NCBI GenBank assembly: GCA_964565715.1
Contig: CAZMGG010000189.1
Coordinates: forward strand, 1-8,347
From: CAZMGG01 sp964565715
GTDB taxonomy: Bacteria > Planctomycetota > UBA1135 > UBA2386
Reading direction: 5' to 3'
Length of the DNA: 8,347 nt
In this document: one piece after another, positions 1 to 8,219 of the stretch
How the letters are laid out: the number at the start of each line of letters is the position of its first letter
Position numbering within the stretch: the stretch's first letter is position 1
The notes under the pieces: generated by a model
Seen by the model: only the letters and a program-made list of their open reading frames with translations
Databases searched by the model: none
Told to the model about the DNA's origin: nothing
Position numbers and translations under genes: made by a program

Positions 1-23
1 GCTGCGGGGCGAAGGACAGCACG

Positions 24-1238
24 GTGGGCAGGATCCCAGGATGGGGCGCCGAGGATGCGATGGCCAGGGATGTCTGGGATCGAAGCAGCATGACGGCAGC
101 CCTTCGACAGGGAGAACTGCAGTTGATCGGCTTGCGAGCCGGAGATGCTTACAGCCTCGGTAATACGCATGGTGTTGATTTCGACTCAGGCATTGTCTTG
201 CGCAGTGGAGAGACTGGTCTAGAGCGGGCTGGGGCTCGGCAGGGCGGAGCTGGTTGCATCGAGGGCCGATGCAGGGTTGATGGCCAGATGCGGCACGGCT
301 TCGTCAAGTCTGAGTGGGGTCGCAACCTGATCTGCCGAGACGAACAATGTGAGGCATGCACGCTTTGTGATGCCGGCAGTGGAAGCGGTACACAGATTCC
401 ATACGAAGTATGTCCCGACGCGTGCAAGAGGGCTCGCAAAGACGCCTTGGATTGTGCAGATCGAGCGTATCACATTCTCAGGTACACAGGCGATCACGCT
501 GCAGCAAGGCGATTGTATATAAAATGCCGAGAACTAGCGGCCGGTTACCGTCAATGTGTATACAACGCCGTGGCTGCCGCAAGAACTCCTGAAGGCAGGC
601 AGAGGATCCGGGAGCAGTGTCCGCCTGTCAACATTGCGTTCCCACACGCGACAATTGCAGAGTGCTGCATTCGCTTGATTTGCAGGGACGTTGAGAAGGT
701 CCCGCTTCCAGGCGTCCACTGCGGCATCGAGAAAATCAGCTGCAACGGGGACCGAGTTGTCTATGAACTCCTCACCGATCCGCCGAAAGCAAAGGACGTG
801 AGACAACAGGGAGGCAGTGGCAGCCAAGTCTACGCAATAAGGGACCCCAATTATGCGGCCGGAACCGATACTCGTTACAGTATCGAGTTCAGCGTATGTT
901 ACCCATGCGATAATGACAGGAGTGACCCCATTGCGTGCAACTGCGTTGTTGATGGGGTAGGCAGGCCCAACGATGTTGGGACGTATCCGTGGCGCGATTC
1001 GTCCAACTACAACCCCGGCGGTGTTGGCGATCTTCCCATGCAGATGATGAAGCCCATCGCTGATGCGATCGCGGGCCAGTTGTTCCACCCCAACTCAAAC
1101 AGCTTCGCGAAATACTACATGCACCGGTGCACCAAGAAGGGGCATCGGCCAAAGATGCCGAAGAGTGCCTGGGGGTGGGGCTTTGACTATGGCGGCAAGG
1201 GGCCAGATCACCCTCCGCCGTGGGGTGGAGTTTCCTAG
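24..1238 (+). CDS. Cysteine-rich protein with possible C-terminal papain-like (PNSNSF) domain; may be 5'-truncated
   Basis: I do not recognise this gene as a named family. The protein has about 404 residues from GTG 24, which is preceded by GAAGGA with a 7-base spacer. The frame is open to the left edge, and ATG 60 (GAGG, 5-base spacer) is another possible start, so it could be the C-terminal part of a longer protein. Residues about 75-300 are rich in cysteine, with CxxxC, CC and CxC pairs, and include a charged, probably helical stretch (about 130-200). The last third has a His in GVHCGIEK, a VVYELL strand, and near the end PNSNSF followed by a WGWG motif. That order (His, then about 120 residues, then PNSNSF) recalls DUF3750 and related permuted papain/NlpC-like domains. 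The resemblance is from memory and weak. No signal peptide or membrane segment is visible. GC content is lower than in the genes to the right. A small membrane-protein gene follows 16 bases after the TAG stop, probably in the same operon. Confidence 0.7.
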   Translation: MGRIPGWGAEDAMARDVWDRSSMTAALRQGELQLIGLRAGDAYSLGNTHGVDFDSGIVLRSGETGLERAGARQGGAGCIEGRCRVDGQMRHGFVKSEWGRNLICRDEQCEACTLCDAGSGSGTQIPYEVCPDACKRARKDALDCADRAYHILRYTGDHAAARRLYIKCRELAAGYRQCVYNAVAAARTPEGRQRIREQCPPVNIAFPHATIAECCIRLICRDVEKVPLPGVHCGIEKISCNGDRVVYELLTDPPKAKDVRQQGGSGSQVYAIRDPNYAAGTDTRYSIEFSVCYPCDNDRSDPIACNCVVDGVGRPNDVGTYPWRDSSNYNPGGVGDLPMQMMKPIADAIAGQLFHPNSNSFAKYYMHRCTKKGHRPKMPKSAWGWGFDYGGKGPDHPPPWGGVS

Positions 1239-1254
1239 GCGACGGGTGAGCGAT

Positions 1255-1494
1255 ATGACAAAGCTGGGAGAATCATGCGCACGCGTGCTTTCAGCACTGG
1301 GCATAGGAATCTTGTGGGGTTTCGTTGTGCTGGTGCTCGGCAGCATCGTATTCGGCGTGTTCGCATGGTGGGCATCGCGCAGCGGCGGTGAAGCCCCGGG
1401 GGAGGGCTTTGGCTACCTCTGGGTGCTTTGGTTCTCCGGCGTAGGTGGCTGCCTGGGGTTCTTGTTCTCGGTTGCTTCCAGGAGCAGGGGATAG
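1255..1494 (+). CDS. Small integral membrane protein, two predicted TM segments, possible partner of the upstream gene
   Basis: This 79-aa protein is not a recognised family. It has a short N-terminus with K3 and R10, a first hydrophobic segment at about residues 12-40 (rich in G, L, V, F, W), a short polar loop SRSGGEAPGE at 41-50, a second hydrophobic segment at about 53-73, and a basic tail SRSRG. The positive charges suggest both ends are cytoplasmic. I chose ATG 1255 because the longer reading frame from 1063 overlaps the upstream gene and looks like an out-of-frame shadow before this methionine. GTG 1246 is an alternative only three codons earlier. GGTGAG at 1245-1250 is a weak ribosome site. 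The gene starts 16 bases after the previous stop and shares its TAG stop and lower GC. A small membrane protein directly behind a larger effector-like gene is a common arrangement for immunity proteins, but that role is inference. Confidence 0.65.
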   Translation: MTKLGESCARVLSALGIGILWGFVVLVLGSIVFGVFAWWASRSGGEAPGEGFGYLWVLWFSGVGGCLGFLFSVASRSRG

Positions 1495-1806
1495 GAACTC
1501 GAAAAGCAAGCACCCGGTAGACCCCATCTGGTAGCGATCCCCGGGCCGGCCACGATGCCGGCATGAAGAACGACTCGGAGAAGCGTTACCGATCCCTGCG
1601 AGAGCAGGTAGCGGCGGAGTCGGGCTGGCGACCAGGATTGCCGTCGCGGGCGCGGCATGCGGTGCCAGCAGCCGCATACCGCCGCCGACCCAACGACTCA
1701 GCGGTGCGGGACCCGGATCCCGTGGGGGCCGCGGAGGGCTTGGGTTCCTCTGGTCGGCCGCGTGGCGGGCATCCGGTGTCGCCGGAGGACCGGGCTGGAC
1801 TCCGGC

Positions 1807-1822
1807 GTTGAACCGTTGAACC
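1807..1822. repeat. Perfect 8-bp tandem duplication (GTTGAACC x2)
   Basis: GTTGAACC occurs at 1807-1814 and again at 1815-1822. The unit is not a multiple of three. The duplication creates the in-frame TGA at 1809-1811. Removing one copy would join the frame open from 1612 to the coding-like frame that ends at 2054. It could be a slippage mutation in a formerly intact gene, or chance in non-coding DNA. Confidence 0.8.
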
Positions 1823-1865
1823 AGCGGGGCAGGTCTGGCCGACCCAGGCCGCCTGGACGCGCCGT

Positions 1866-2054
1866 GTGCCCGCCTGCGGCGCGATCGGCCTCGTCGACGA
1901 GCAGCAGGCGCGCAAGTTCGCGGCACTCGCTGCCGCCGGCGAGGCCGAGGTCGAGGCCAACGAGGTCGAGGGGGAGAGCGAGGCAGGGGAGGCGATGGCG
2001 GACCACGATGGCGACTCGGCGGACGAGCACGAGGCGGAAGGCGACGCCGGCTGA
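1866..2054 (+). CDS. Short acidic reading frame, possibly the 3' remnant of a gene
   Basis: This is an unrecognised frame of 62 codons from GTG 1866. It stays open back to 1812, so the coding signal may begin before the GTG. Nearly every codon ends in G or C (exceptions include GCA, GCT, GAT and GAA), as in the confident genes to the right, while the alternative plus frames read as Arg/Ser/Pro-rich shadows. The N-terminal part contains LVDEQQARKFAAL, likely helical. The last 38 residues are an acidic Glu/Asp/Ala/Gly tail with 16 acidic residues. TGA at 2052-2054 lies 30 bases before the likely ABC-F start. No ribosome site precedes GTG 1866, so this may be the end of a gene broken by the duplication at 1807-1822, or simply biased non-coding DNA. 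Confidence 0.25.
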   Translation: MPACGAIGLVDEQQARKFAALAAAGEAEVEANEVEGESEAGEAMADHDGDSADEHEAEGDAG

Positions 2055-2084
2055 CGGGCGTTGACCGCGGCTCGGCGGCGGGCC

Positions 2085-3746
2085 ATGGTGCCCGCCCCCG
2101 TGAGCGCCACCATCTCCTGCAAGGGCATCGCCGCCGGCTTCGGCGCCCGGGAACTGTTCGCCGGCCTCGATCTCGAGGTCACGCCGGGGGACGTGATCGG
2201 CCTGGTGGGTCCCAATGGGGCCGGCAAGTCGACGCTGCTGCGGATCCTGGCGGGGCTGCGGGCGCCGGACGCCGGCACGGTCAGCGTGGCGCCGCGCGGG
2301 GCGACGCGGGGCTTCCTGGCCCAGGAGCCGGAACGGATCGCCGGCGAGAGCGTGCGGGCGCTGCTGGCGCGGCGGACCGGGGTCGCCGAGGCGGAGGTGC
2401 GGATGCATCGCAGCGCCGACGCCATGGCGCTCGGCCGGCCCGGCGCCGACGAGGAGTACTCGGTGGCCCTGGAGCAGTGGCTGGCGCTGGGCGGCGCCGA
2501 CCTGCCGGAGCGGACCGCCGCGGTGGTGGCCGAACTGGGCCTCGACGTCGATCTGGACCTGCCGACCACGGCGTTGTCGGGCGGCCAGGCCGCGCGGGCG
2601 GGTCTCGCGGCGCTGCTGCTGTCGCGCTACGACGTCTTCCTGTTGGACGAGCCGACCAATGACCTCGATCACGACGGGCTCGATCACCTGGAGGAGTTCG
2701 TGCAGTCGTTGGCGGCGCCGACCGTACTGGTCAGCCACGACCGCGAGTTCCTGACGCGGACGGTCACGCGGGTGGTGGAGATCGACCGCAGCCTGCAGCG
2801 GGTGGCGGTCTACGGCGGCAGCTATGCGAGCTACCTGGAGGAACGGGCCACGGCGCGGCAGCACGCCGCCGAGGCCCATGCCCGGTTTGCCGAACGGAAG
2901 GCCGAACTGGAGGCGCGCGCGCGGCGGCAGCGGGCGTGGATGCAGAAGGGCGTGAAGAACGCGCGGCGCAAGGCCCGCGATCGCGACAAGATCGGCCGGG
3001 CGTTCCGGGTGGAGGCGACCGAGAAGCAGGCGGCCAAGGTGCGGCAGACCGAGCGCCTGATCGAGCGGCTCGGCGAGGTGGCGGCACCGCGCAAGGAGTG
3101 GAAGCTGCAGTTCAGCATCGCCAGCGCCGGGCGGTCCGGCGACGTGGTGGCGGTGGCGCGGGAGGCGGTGGTGCGGCGCGGCGCCTTCCAGCTCGGGCCG
3201 GTGAGCCTGCAGCTGGACCTGCGCGACCGGGTGGCGATCACCGGGCCCAACGGCGGCGGCAAGAGCACGTTGCTGGGGCTGCTGCTGGGCCGGCTGGTGC
3301 CCGAGGCGGGCAGCGTGACGCTGGGGGCGGGCATCGCCATCGGCGAGATGGACCAGGCACGGGCGGCGTTCGTCGCCGACGAGCCGATGGGGCTGGTGTT
3401 CGCCCGCTGTCTGCCGGACTGGGCCACCGCCGACGTGCGCACGCTGCTGGCCAAGTTCGGCATCGGCGCGGGTTTCGTCGACCGGTCGGCGGCGTCATTG
3501 TCGCCCGGCGAGCGCACGCGGGTGGCGATGGCGCTGCTGCAGGCCCGTGGCGTGAACCTGCTGGTGCTGGACGAGCCGACCAATCACCTGGACCTGGAGG
3601 CGATCGAGCAGCTGGAGCAGGCGCTGGAGTCGTTCGACGGCACGCTGCTGCTGGTGACCCACGACCGGCGCATGCTGGACACGGTGCGGATCACGCGGCG
3701 CTGGCACGTCGAGGACGGCCAGGTGAGCGAGATCAAGGCCGACTGA
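2085..3746 (+). CDS. ABC-F family ATPase (ribosome-associated, duplicated ATP-binding cassettes)
   Basis: The gene encodes about 553 aa with two complete ATP-binding cassettes and no membrane segments, the layout of ABC-F proteins. These act on the ribosome in translation control or antibiotic protection rather than in transport. First cassette: Walker A GPNGAGKST at 42-50, Q-loop Q80, signature LSGGQ at 164-168, Walker B VFLLDEP at 184-190, His switch VSHDRE at H218. Second cassette: GPNGGGKST at 387-395, Q424, LSPGE at 472-476, LVLDEPTNHLD starting about 493, and VTHDRR at H526. Between them is the long basic, helical interdomain linker (about 245-330, with QRAWMQKGVKNARRK and KQAAKVRQTERLIERL). 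The linker and the following PRKEW region resemble, from memory, a group common in Actinobacteria. ATG 2085 is the likely start, although no clear Shine-Dalgarno precedes it; TTG 2061 and GTG 2100 are in frame. It is convergent with the next gene, with 6 bases between stops. A housekeeping or resistance role cannot be told from sequence alone. Confidence 0.95.
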   Translation: MVPAPVSATISCKGIAAGFGARELFAGLDLEVTPGDVIGLVGPNGAGKSTLLRILAGLRAPDAGTVSVAPRGATRGFLAQEPERIAGESVRALLARRTGVAEAEVRMHRSADAMALGRPGADEEYSVALEQWLALGGADLPERTAAVVAELGLDVDLDLPTTALSGGQAARAGLAALLLSRYDVFLLDEPTNDLDHDGLDHLEEFVQSLAAPTVLVSHDREFLTRTVTRVVEIDRSLQRVAVYGGSYASYLEERATARQHAAEAHARFAERKAELEARARRQRAWMQKGVKNARRKARDRDKIGRAFRVEATEKQAAKVRQTERLIERLGEVAAPRKEWKLQFSIASAGRSGDVVAVAREAVVRRGAFQLGPVSLQLDLRDRVAITGPNGGGKSTLLGLLLGRLVPEAGSVTLGAGIAIGEMDQARAAFVADEPMGLVFARCLPDWATADVRTLLAKFGIGAGFVDRSAASLSPGERTRVAMALLQARGVNLLVLDEPTNHLDLEAIEQLEQALESFDGTLLLVTHDRRMLDTVRITRRWHVEDGQVSEIKAD

Positions 3747-3752
3747 CGGCGG

Positions 3753-5429
<1,677 letters not shown>

Positions 5430-5436
5430 GAAGCGA

Positions 5437-5441
5437 CTCCT
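5437..5441 (-). promoter_or_regulatory. Ribosome binding site that sets the GTG start of the FG-GAP gene
   Basis: The minus strand reads AGGAG here, with a 7-base spacer (TCGCTTC) before GTG at 5429-5427. This is the best Shine-Dalgarno near the gene, and a signal peptide follows directly. No similar site precedes the upstream ATG at 5507. Confidence 0.65.
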
Positions 5442-5502
5442 GGGGGTTGGCGAGGGGGACCGCAGATCCGGCGGCGACACCGGCGCCAGCAAGTGGCGCG
5501 CC

Positions 5503-5530
5503 ATCATGGCACGCCCAGGGGCAACGTCGA
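5503..5530 (-). promoter_or_regulatory. Possible sigma70-like promoter for the FG-GAP gene
   Basis: On the minus strand TCGACG (5530-5525, 4/6 match to TTGACA) is followed after 16 bases by CATGAT (5508-5503, 4/6 match to TATAAT). Transcription would start near 5496, giving a leader of about 65 bases before GTG 5429. The -10 overlaps the alternative ATG at 5507, which argues against that start. In GC-rich DNA such matches can be chance. Confidence 0.3.
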
Positions 5531-5575
5531 GCCCCGGCCGCGAGTCCGGGGCCCTGTCGGCGGGCCGTCGCCGAC
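5531..5575 (-). terminator. Two GC-rich hairpins after the TIGR03032 gene, possible terminator
   Basis: Two perfect 7-bp stems lie just past the minus-strand stop at 5587. One is 5556-5562 (GTCGGCG) with 5569-5575 (CGCCGAC), loop of 6. The other is 5531-5537 (GCCCCGG) with 5546-5552 (CCGGGGC), loop of 8. There is no clear U-run, so intrinsic termination is uncertain. The hairpins separate the TIGR03032 gene from the possible FG-GAP promoter. Confidence 0.35.
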
Positions 5576-5586
5576 GGACCGATGCC

Positions 5587-6711
5587 TCAATCGTCGCGTT
5601 CGGCCCGCGGCAGCGCGGCGTTCGGGCGCCAGGTGTCCGGCGGCGCGATCAGCACGCCGTCCAGCGTCTCGTCGACGAAGCCGACCACCGTCGGCCAGCG
5701 CAGCCCCGGCAGCACCTGGATGTCGAAGATCTCGGCGCACCCGGCCTGGAACTCGAGGAAGCCCAGCACCTGGCCCGACCGCAGGTCCACCGCCCACACA
5801 CCGCACCGGCGCTGCCCTTCGCCGTGCTGCTCGGTGATCGGCAGGCCGCCGAAGATGTTGGTCTCGCGCACCTGGGACAGGCCGACGAACGCCACGTTGC
5901 CGTGCATCGCGAGGCCGCGGGTGTAGCCCGGCAGCGCCGCCACGACGTCGGTCCTGCCCGACGCCGGATCGAAGGCGCACAGGTGCCCGCGGCCGGAGTC
6001 GAGGAGGAAGCAGTGGCCGCGGAAGCAGCGCGGCGAGTGCGGCATGCACAGCCCCCGCACCACGGTCTCGCCCGACGCCACGTCGATCACCACGCCGCCC
6101 CGCACCTTGTTCTCGCGCCACCCGACCGGCGCATTGGTCTCGCCCATGGCCGTGACGAAGCGGATCCGGCCATCCTGCATGGCGATGCCGTTCAGGTGGC
6201 AGCGATCCTCGCCGGCGAGCTGGTCGATGAACGGCGGCCGCCAACGCGGCACGAAGCCGAAATCGGCGTCGTCGATGGTGCACAGGCACGACAGCAGCGT
6301 GTTGGCGATCCACGGCCTGCCTTCCACCAGGACGATCTCGTGGCTGCGGATGTTGCCGGTGACGTGCGCCGTGCGCGGCACGAAGCAGGCGTCGTGCCGG
6401 CCCTTCGGTTCGAGCTGCGGCGCGATGTCGGGCGCCGAGCGCAGGGTCCAGATCGTGCGGCGCGTGCCCACCACCATCCGGTCCAGCCGCTCGTCGACGG
6501 CGAGTCCCATCGGCTGCTCGAACGAACGCAGCAGCGTCGACAGCCTGCCGCCGGCGGAACGCACCAGCATCAACTTGCCGGCCTGGTAGGTGGTCACCGC
6601 CAGGCTCACCTGCAGCTGCTCCAGCAGGGCCGGGAAGCCCGCCGAGTGGGCGTACTGGAACGTCGGCGCACTCGCCGCCGCCGGCGGTACGGGAGCATCG
6701 GGGTCCGGCAT
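5587..6711 (-). CDS. TIGR03032 family protein (DUF4915-like)
   Basis: The gene encodes 374 aa of unknown biochemical function, close to the usual length of the family, which is known from planctomycetes, cyanobacteria and some proteobacteria. Hallmark segments are visible. The opening motif SLAVTTYQAGKLMLV is at 36-50, followed by the RSFEQPMGLAVD region (62-73). WRPPFIDQLAGEDRCHLNG is at 157-175, HSPRCFRGHCFLLDSGRG at 225-242, LPGYTRGLAM at 260-269, and VGLSQVRETNIFGGLPI at 276-292. Repeated short strand blocks suggest a propeller-like fold. No signal peptide or membrane segment is seen, and the N-terminus is Pro/Ala-rich, so it is probably cytoplasmic. ATG 6711 is the start; its ribosome site is weak (CAGG, 5 bases upstream). 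It is divergent from the GNAT gene with 68 bases between starts, and 157 bases upstream of the FG-GAP gene on the same strand. Given the hairpins and promoter-like sequence between them, co-transcription with that gene is doubtful. Confidence 0.95.
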   Translation of the reverse strand: MPDPDAPVPPAAASAPTFQYAHSAGFPALLEQLQVSLAVTTYQAGKLMLVRSAGGRLSTLLRSFEQPMGLAVDERLDRMVVGTRRTIWTLRSAPDIAPQLEPKGRHDACFVPRTAHVTGNIRSHEIVLVEGRPWIANTLLSCLCTIDDADFGFVPRWRPPFIDQLAGEDRCHLNGIAMQDGRIRFVTAMGETNAPVGWRENKVRGGVVIDVASGETVVRGLCMPHSPRCFRGHCFLLDSGRGHLCAFDPASGRTDVVAALPGYTRGLAMHGNVAFVGLSQVRETNIFGGLPITEQHGEGQRRCGVWAVDLRSGQVLGFLEFQAGCAEIFDIQVLPGLRWPTVVGFVDETLDGVLIAPPDTWRPNAALPRAERDD

Positions 6712-6748
6712 GGCGCCTGAGTCTACCGCCGGAAGTCGGGGCCCGGCC

Positions 6749-6757
6749 TGCTACCAT
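6749..6757 (+). promoter_or_regulatory. Possible extended -10 element for the GNAT gene
   Basis: TGCTACCAT fits an extended -10 (TGn then TACCAT, 4/6 match to TATAAT) and lies 22 bases before ATG 6780. No -35 is recognisable. It sits in the 68-base divergent spacer, which must hold promoters for both flanking genes. Confidence 0.25.
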
Positions 6758-6779
6758 CGCCGACCCGAGGCCCGCGACG

Positions 6780-7265
6780 ATGAGCAACGAGCCCAGCGAC
6801 CATGTCATCGCCACGGTGTTCGGGCGCGTGGACGACGCCCTGCGCCAGGAGGTCGCGGCCTTCTGGCTGCGGCAGGGAGCCATCGCCGACGCCAGGGAGG
6901 CGCACCGGCGCGCCGACGAACTGGTCTGCGTCGCGCGCAACCGGCAGGGCGAAGTCATCGGCGTCAACACCGCCTACGTGGCGGCCCTGGGCGGCGGTGC
7001 GGAACGCTGGTTCCATTACCGGATGTTCGTGCGGCCGCAGGATCGTCGGCTGGCCCTGAGCTGCGCGCTGGTGCGGGCGGCCGTGACGGCCTTGCGCGCG
7101 GGCCGGCACGCCTTGCCCGGCATCCGCGGTGTCGCGCTGGTCACCGAGAACCCGAAGCTGATGCGTGCCGGCGGCCGGCGCCTGCTGGCCGGCCTCGGCT
7201 GGCAATCCGCCGGCAAGGGCCCGCACGGACGCGACCTGTGGCTGATCGCGTTCGCCGGGTCGTGA
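6780..7265 (+). CDS. GNAT-like N-acetyltransferase
   Basis: The gene encodes 161 aa, the size of a single GNAT domain, which would move an acetyl group from acetyl-CoA to an unknown amine substrate. The order of elements fits the fold. An N-terminal helix lies around LRQEVAAFWLRQG (21-33) and strands at ELVCVARNRQGEVIGVNTAYV (47-67). The central strand is RWFHYRMFVRP (76-86), followed by a long helix LALSCALVRAAVTALRAG (91-108). Strand GVALVTENPKLMR (117-129) precedes a helix, and GLGWQSAGKGPHGRDLWLIAF (138-158) matches the common C-terminal pattern. The usual Q/RxxGxG/A pyrophosphate loop is degenerate here (RPQDRRLA), so cofactor binding is less certain. ATG 6780 has GAGG nine bases upstream. 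The gene is divergent from the TIGR03032 gene and convergent with the HIT-like gene, so it is probably a single-gene unit. Confidence 0.8.
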   Translation: MSNEPSDHVIATVFGRVDDALRQEVAAFWLRQGAIADAREAHRRADELVCVARNRQGEVIGVNTAYVAALGGGAERWFHYRMFVRPQDRRLALSCALVRAAVTALRAGRHALPGIRGVALVTENPKLMRAGGRRLLAGLGWQSAGKGPHGRDLWLIAFAGS

Positions 7266-7274
7266 TTGCGTGGT

Positions 7275-8063
7275 TCAGGCCGGAACGCCCGCCTGCGTCA
7301 GGGCGCGTTCCAGATCTTCGGCCGTCGCCGTCGCCCACGGGCCTTGGTCCACGTAGCACCAGCGGCCCCAAACCTCGGCGGCGCCGAGCGCCCAGGGGAA
7401 GTGCGGCGCCGGGATCTCGCAGGAAGACCGCGGATACAGCCAGGCGGTGCTGTCCTGGTCCACCAGGTTGAACGCCGCGGTGCAGCGGGTGACCTGCAAT
7501 GCTGTGATGGCCGCGGCGCGGGCCGCCGGCGCGCCGCGGGCGCCGATCAGGAGCCAGGTGGCGTCCTTCTGATGCCAGGTGACGCCGGTGATCGACGGCA
7601 GCCAGTCGGCGCGGAGGTCGTGTTCGGGCAGCGCCGGCAGGAACGGCAGGCGTTCGGCGGTGACGTGGCCGTGGGCGCGCGGGATCGACGCGGCTGCACC
7701 GATGGAGTTGACCATTGCCGTGCCGTGCCGGGCCTCGGCGAATGCGAACAATGCGTGCAGCAGGTCGGTGCCGTGTTCGCGGGTCGCGGCGTCGGGCCAG
7801 AGGATCCATTGGTCGCGCGCGAACGGATAGCGGTTGGGCGTCAGGTGCAGGCCGTTGCCGGACCAGACGGACTCCGTGCGGACGATGCGCGGTACGGGAT
7901 CGGCGCGGAAGGCGGGCCGCGTGCCAGGCTGGCCGGGCCGCTGCGCGCGCTCGGGCAGCAGGACCAGCTCGACGGGCGCGCCGAGCACGGTGAGTGTGCG
8001 CCGGGCGGTCGGTGCGAACGGCAGCGGCGAGGCCTCGCCGGGGTCGGGCAGGGGCAGGGTCAT
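7275..8063 (-). CDS. HIT/GalT-like superfamily protein (nucleotide phosphorylase or transferase type)
   Basis: From ATG 8063 the protein is 262 aa. LTPNRYPFARDQWILWP at 75-90 matches the conserved N[RK][FY]PF...LL..P segment of GalT, Ap4A phosphorylase and GDP-hexose phosphorylase-like proteins. NSIGAAASIPRAHGHV at 119-134 matches their active-site region, which supplies the nucleotidylated His. The C-terminal part (AAFNLVDQDSTAWLYPRS, then ALGAAEVWGRW) fits the second half of the Ap4A/GDP-hexose phosphorylase layout. The final triad position is Val instead of Gln or His, and the spacing from Ser126 to the first His is two residues longer than in the usual SxxHxH, so activity may differ. ATG 8063 was chosen because the frame upstream to 8258 is Pro/Arg/Ser-rich and non-coding in appearance; no strong ribosome site is visible. 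Probably cytoplasmic. It is convergent with the GNAT gene, 9 bases between stops. The substrate cannot be named. Confidence 0.72.
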   Translation of the reverse strand: MTLPLPDPGEASPLPFAPTARRTLTVLGAPVELVLLPERAQRPGQPGTRPAFRADPVPRIVRTESVWSGNGLHLTPNRYPFARDQWILWPDAATREHGTDLLHALFAFAEARHGTAMVNSIGAAASIPRAHGHVTAERLPFLPALPEHDLRADWLPSITGVTWHQKDATWLLIGARGAPAARAAAITALQVTRCTAAFNLVDQDSTAWLYPRSSCEIPAPHFPWALGAAEVWGRWCYVDQGPWATATAEDLERALTQAGVPA

Positions 8064-8219
8064 GCGTGCGAGGAGTGGAGAGCAGGCCCGCCCTGCGGCG
8101 CAAGGCCGGTGTTGCGATGGTGCAGGGATGACCGGTGGCGTTCGGGAGTTGTCGTGCGGGGACGACCGGGGCTTGCTGGGCGATGAGTGGGATCCGTCGA
8201 GTGCGTCGAGGGGTGGGGG

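Larger units (their letters stand above)
1495..2084. other. Gene-poor stretch, possibly holding a decayed gene
   Basis: I see no confident intact gene here. A GC hairpin (GCCGGC 1545-1550, loop CACGAT, GCCGGC 1557-1562) lies about 50 bases past the small membrane-protein gene. It has no T-run, so its role as a terminator is uncertain. A frame from ATG 1563 begins with a plausible peptide (MKNDSEKRYRSLREQV) but has no Shine-Dalgarno, becomes Arg/Pro/Gly-rich, and stops at 1809-1811 inside an 8-bp tandem duplication. Downstream the same frame is open to 2054 with strong coding-like third positions (separate entry). No tRNA or insertion-sequence ends were found by eye. Confidence 0.5.

Noticed and set aside
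1063..1254. Longer N-terminus for the small membrane protein
   Set aside because: It would overlap 176 bases of the upstream gene in another frame, and the added residues are Arg/Thr/Ser-rich with no sign of coding bias.
1563..1811. 82-codon frame starting MKNDSEKRYRSLREQV
   Set aside because: The first 25 residues look plausible, but there is no ribosome site, a hairpin abuts the ATG, and the rest turns Arg/Pro/Gly-rich. It is noted under the gene-poor stretch rather than called as a gene.
1787..1850. Possible tRNA T-arm-like text (GGTTCAAC) on the minus strand near 1810-1822
   Set aside because: No acceptor stem, anticodon arm or D-arm could be built around it. It is simply the complement of the 8-bp duplication.
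1586..2879. Long minus-strand open frames (for example 1698-2879 and 1586-2569)
   Set aside because: They lie antisense to the ABC-F gene, are rich in Arg, Pro, Ser and Ala, and show no domain motif. High GC makes stop codons rare, so long shadow frames are expected.
5504..6970. Other long frames across the TIGR03032 gene on both strands
   Set aside because: The frame 5587-6711 carries all family hallmarks. The others are compositional shadows with low-complexity Arg/Ala/His content.
7248..7288. Imperfect inverted repeat (GCGTTC/CGG arms) spanning the GNAT and HIT-like stop codons
   Set aside because: The stem is interrupted by a 2-base bulge, the loop is about 21 bases and there is no T-run. 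It is too weak to call a terminator.
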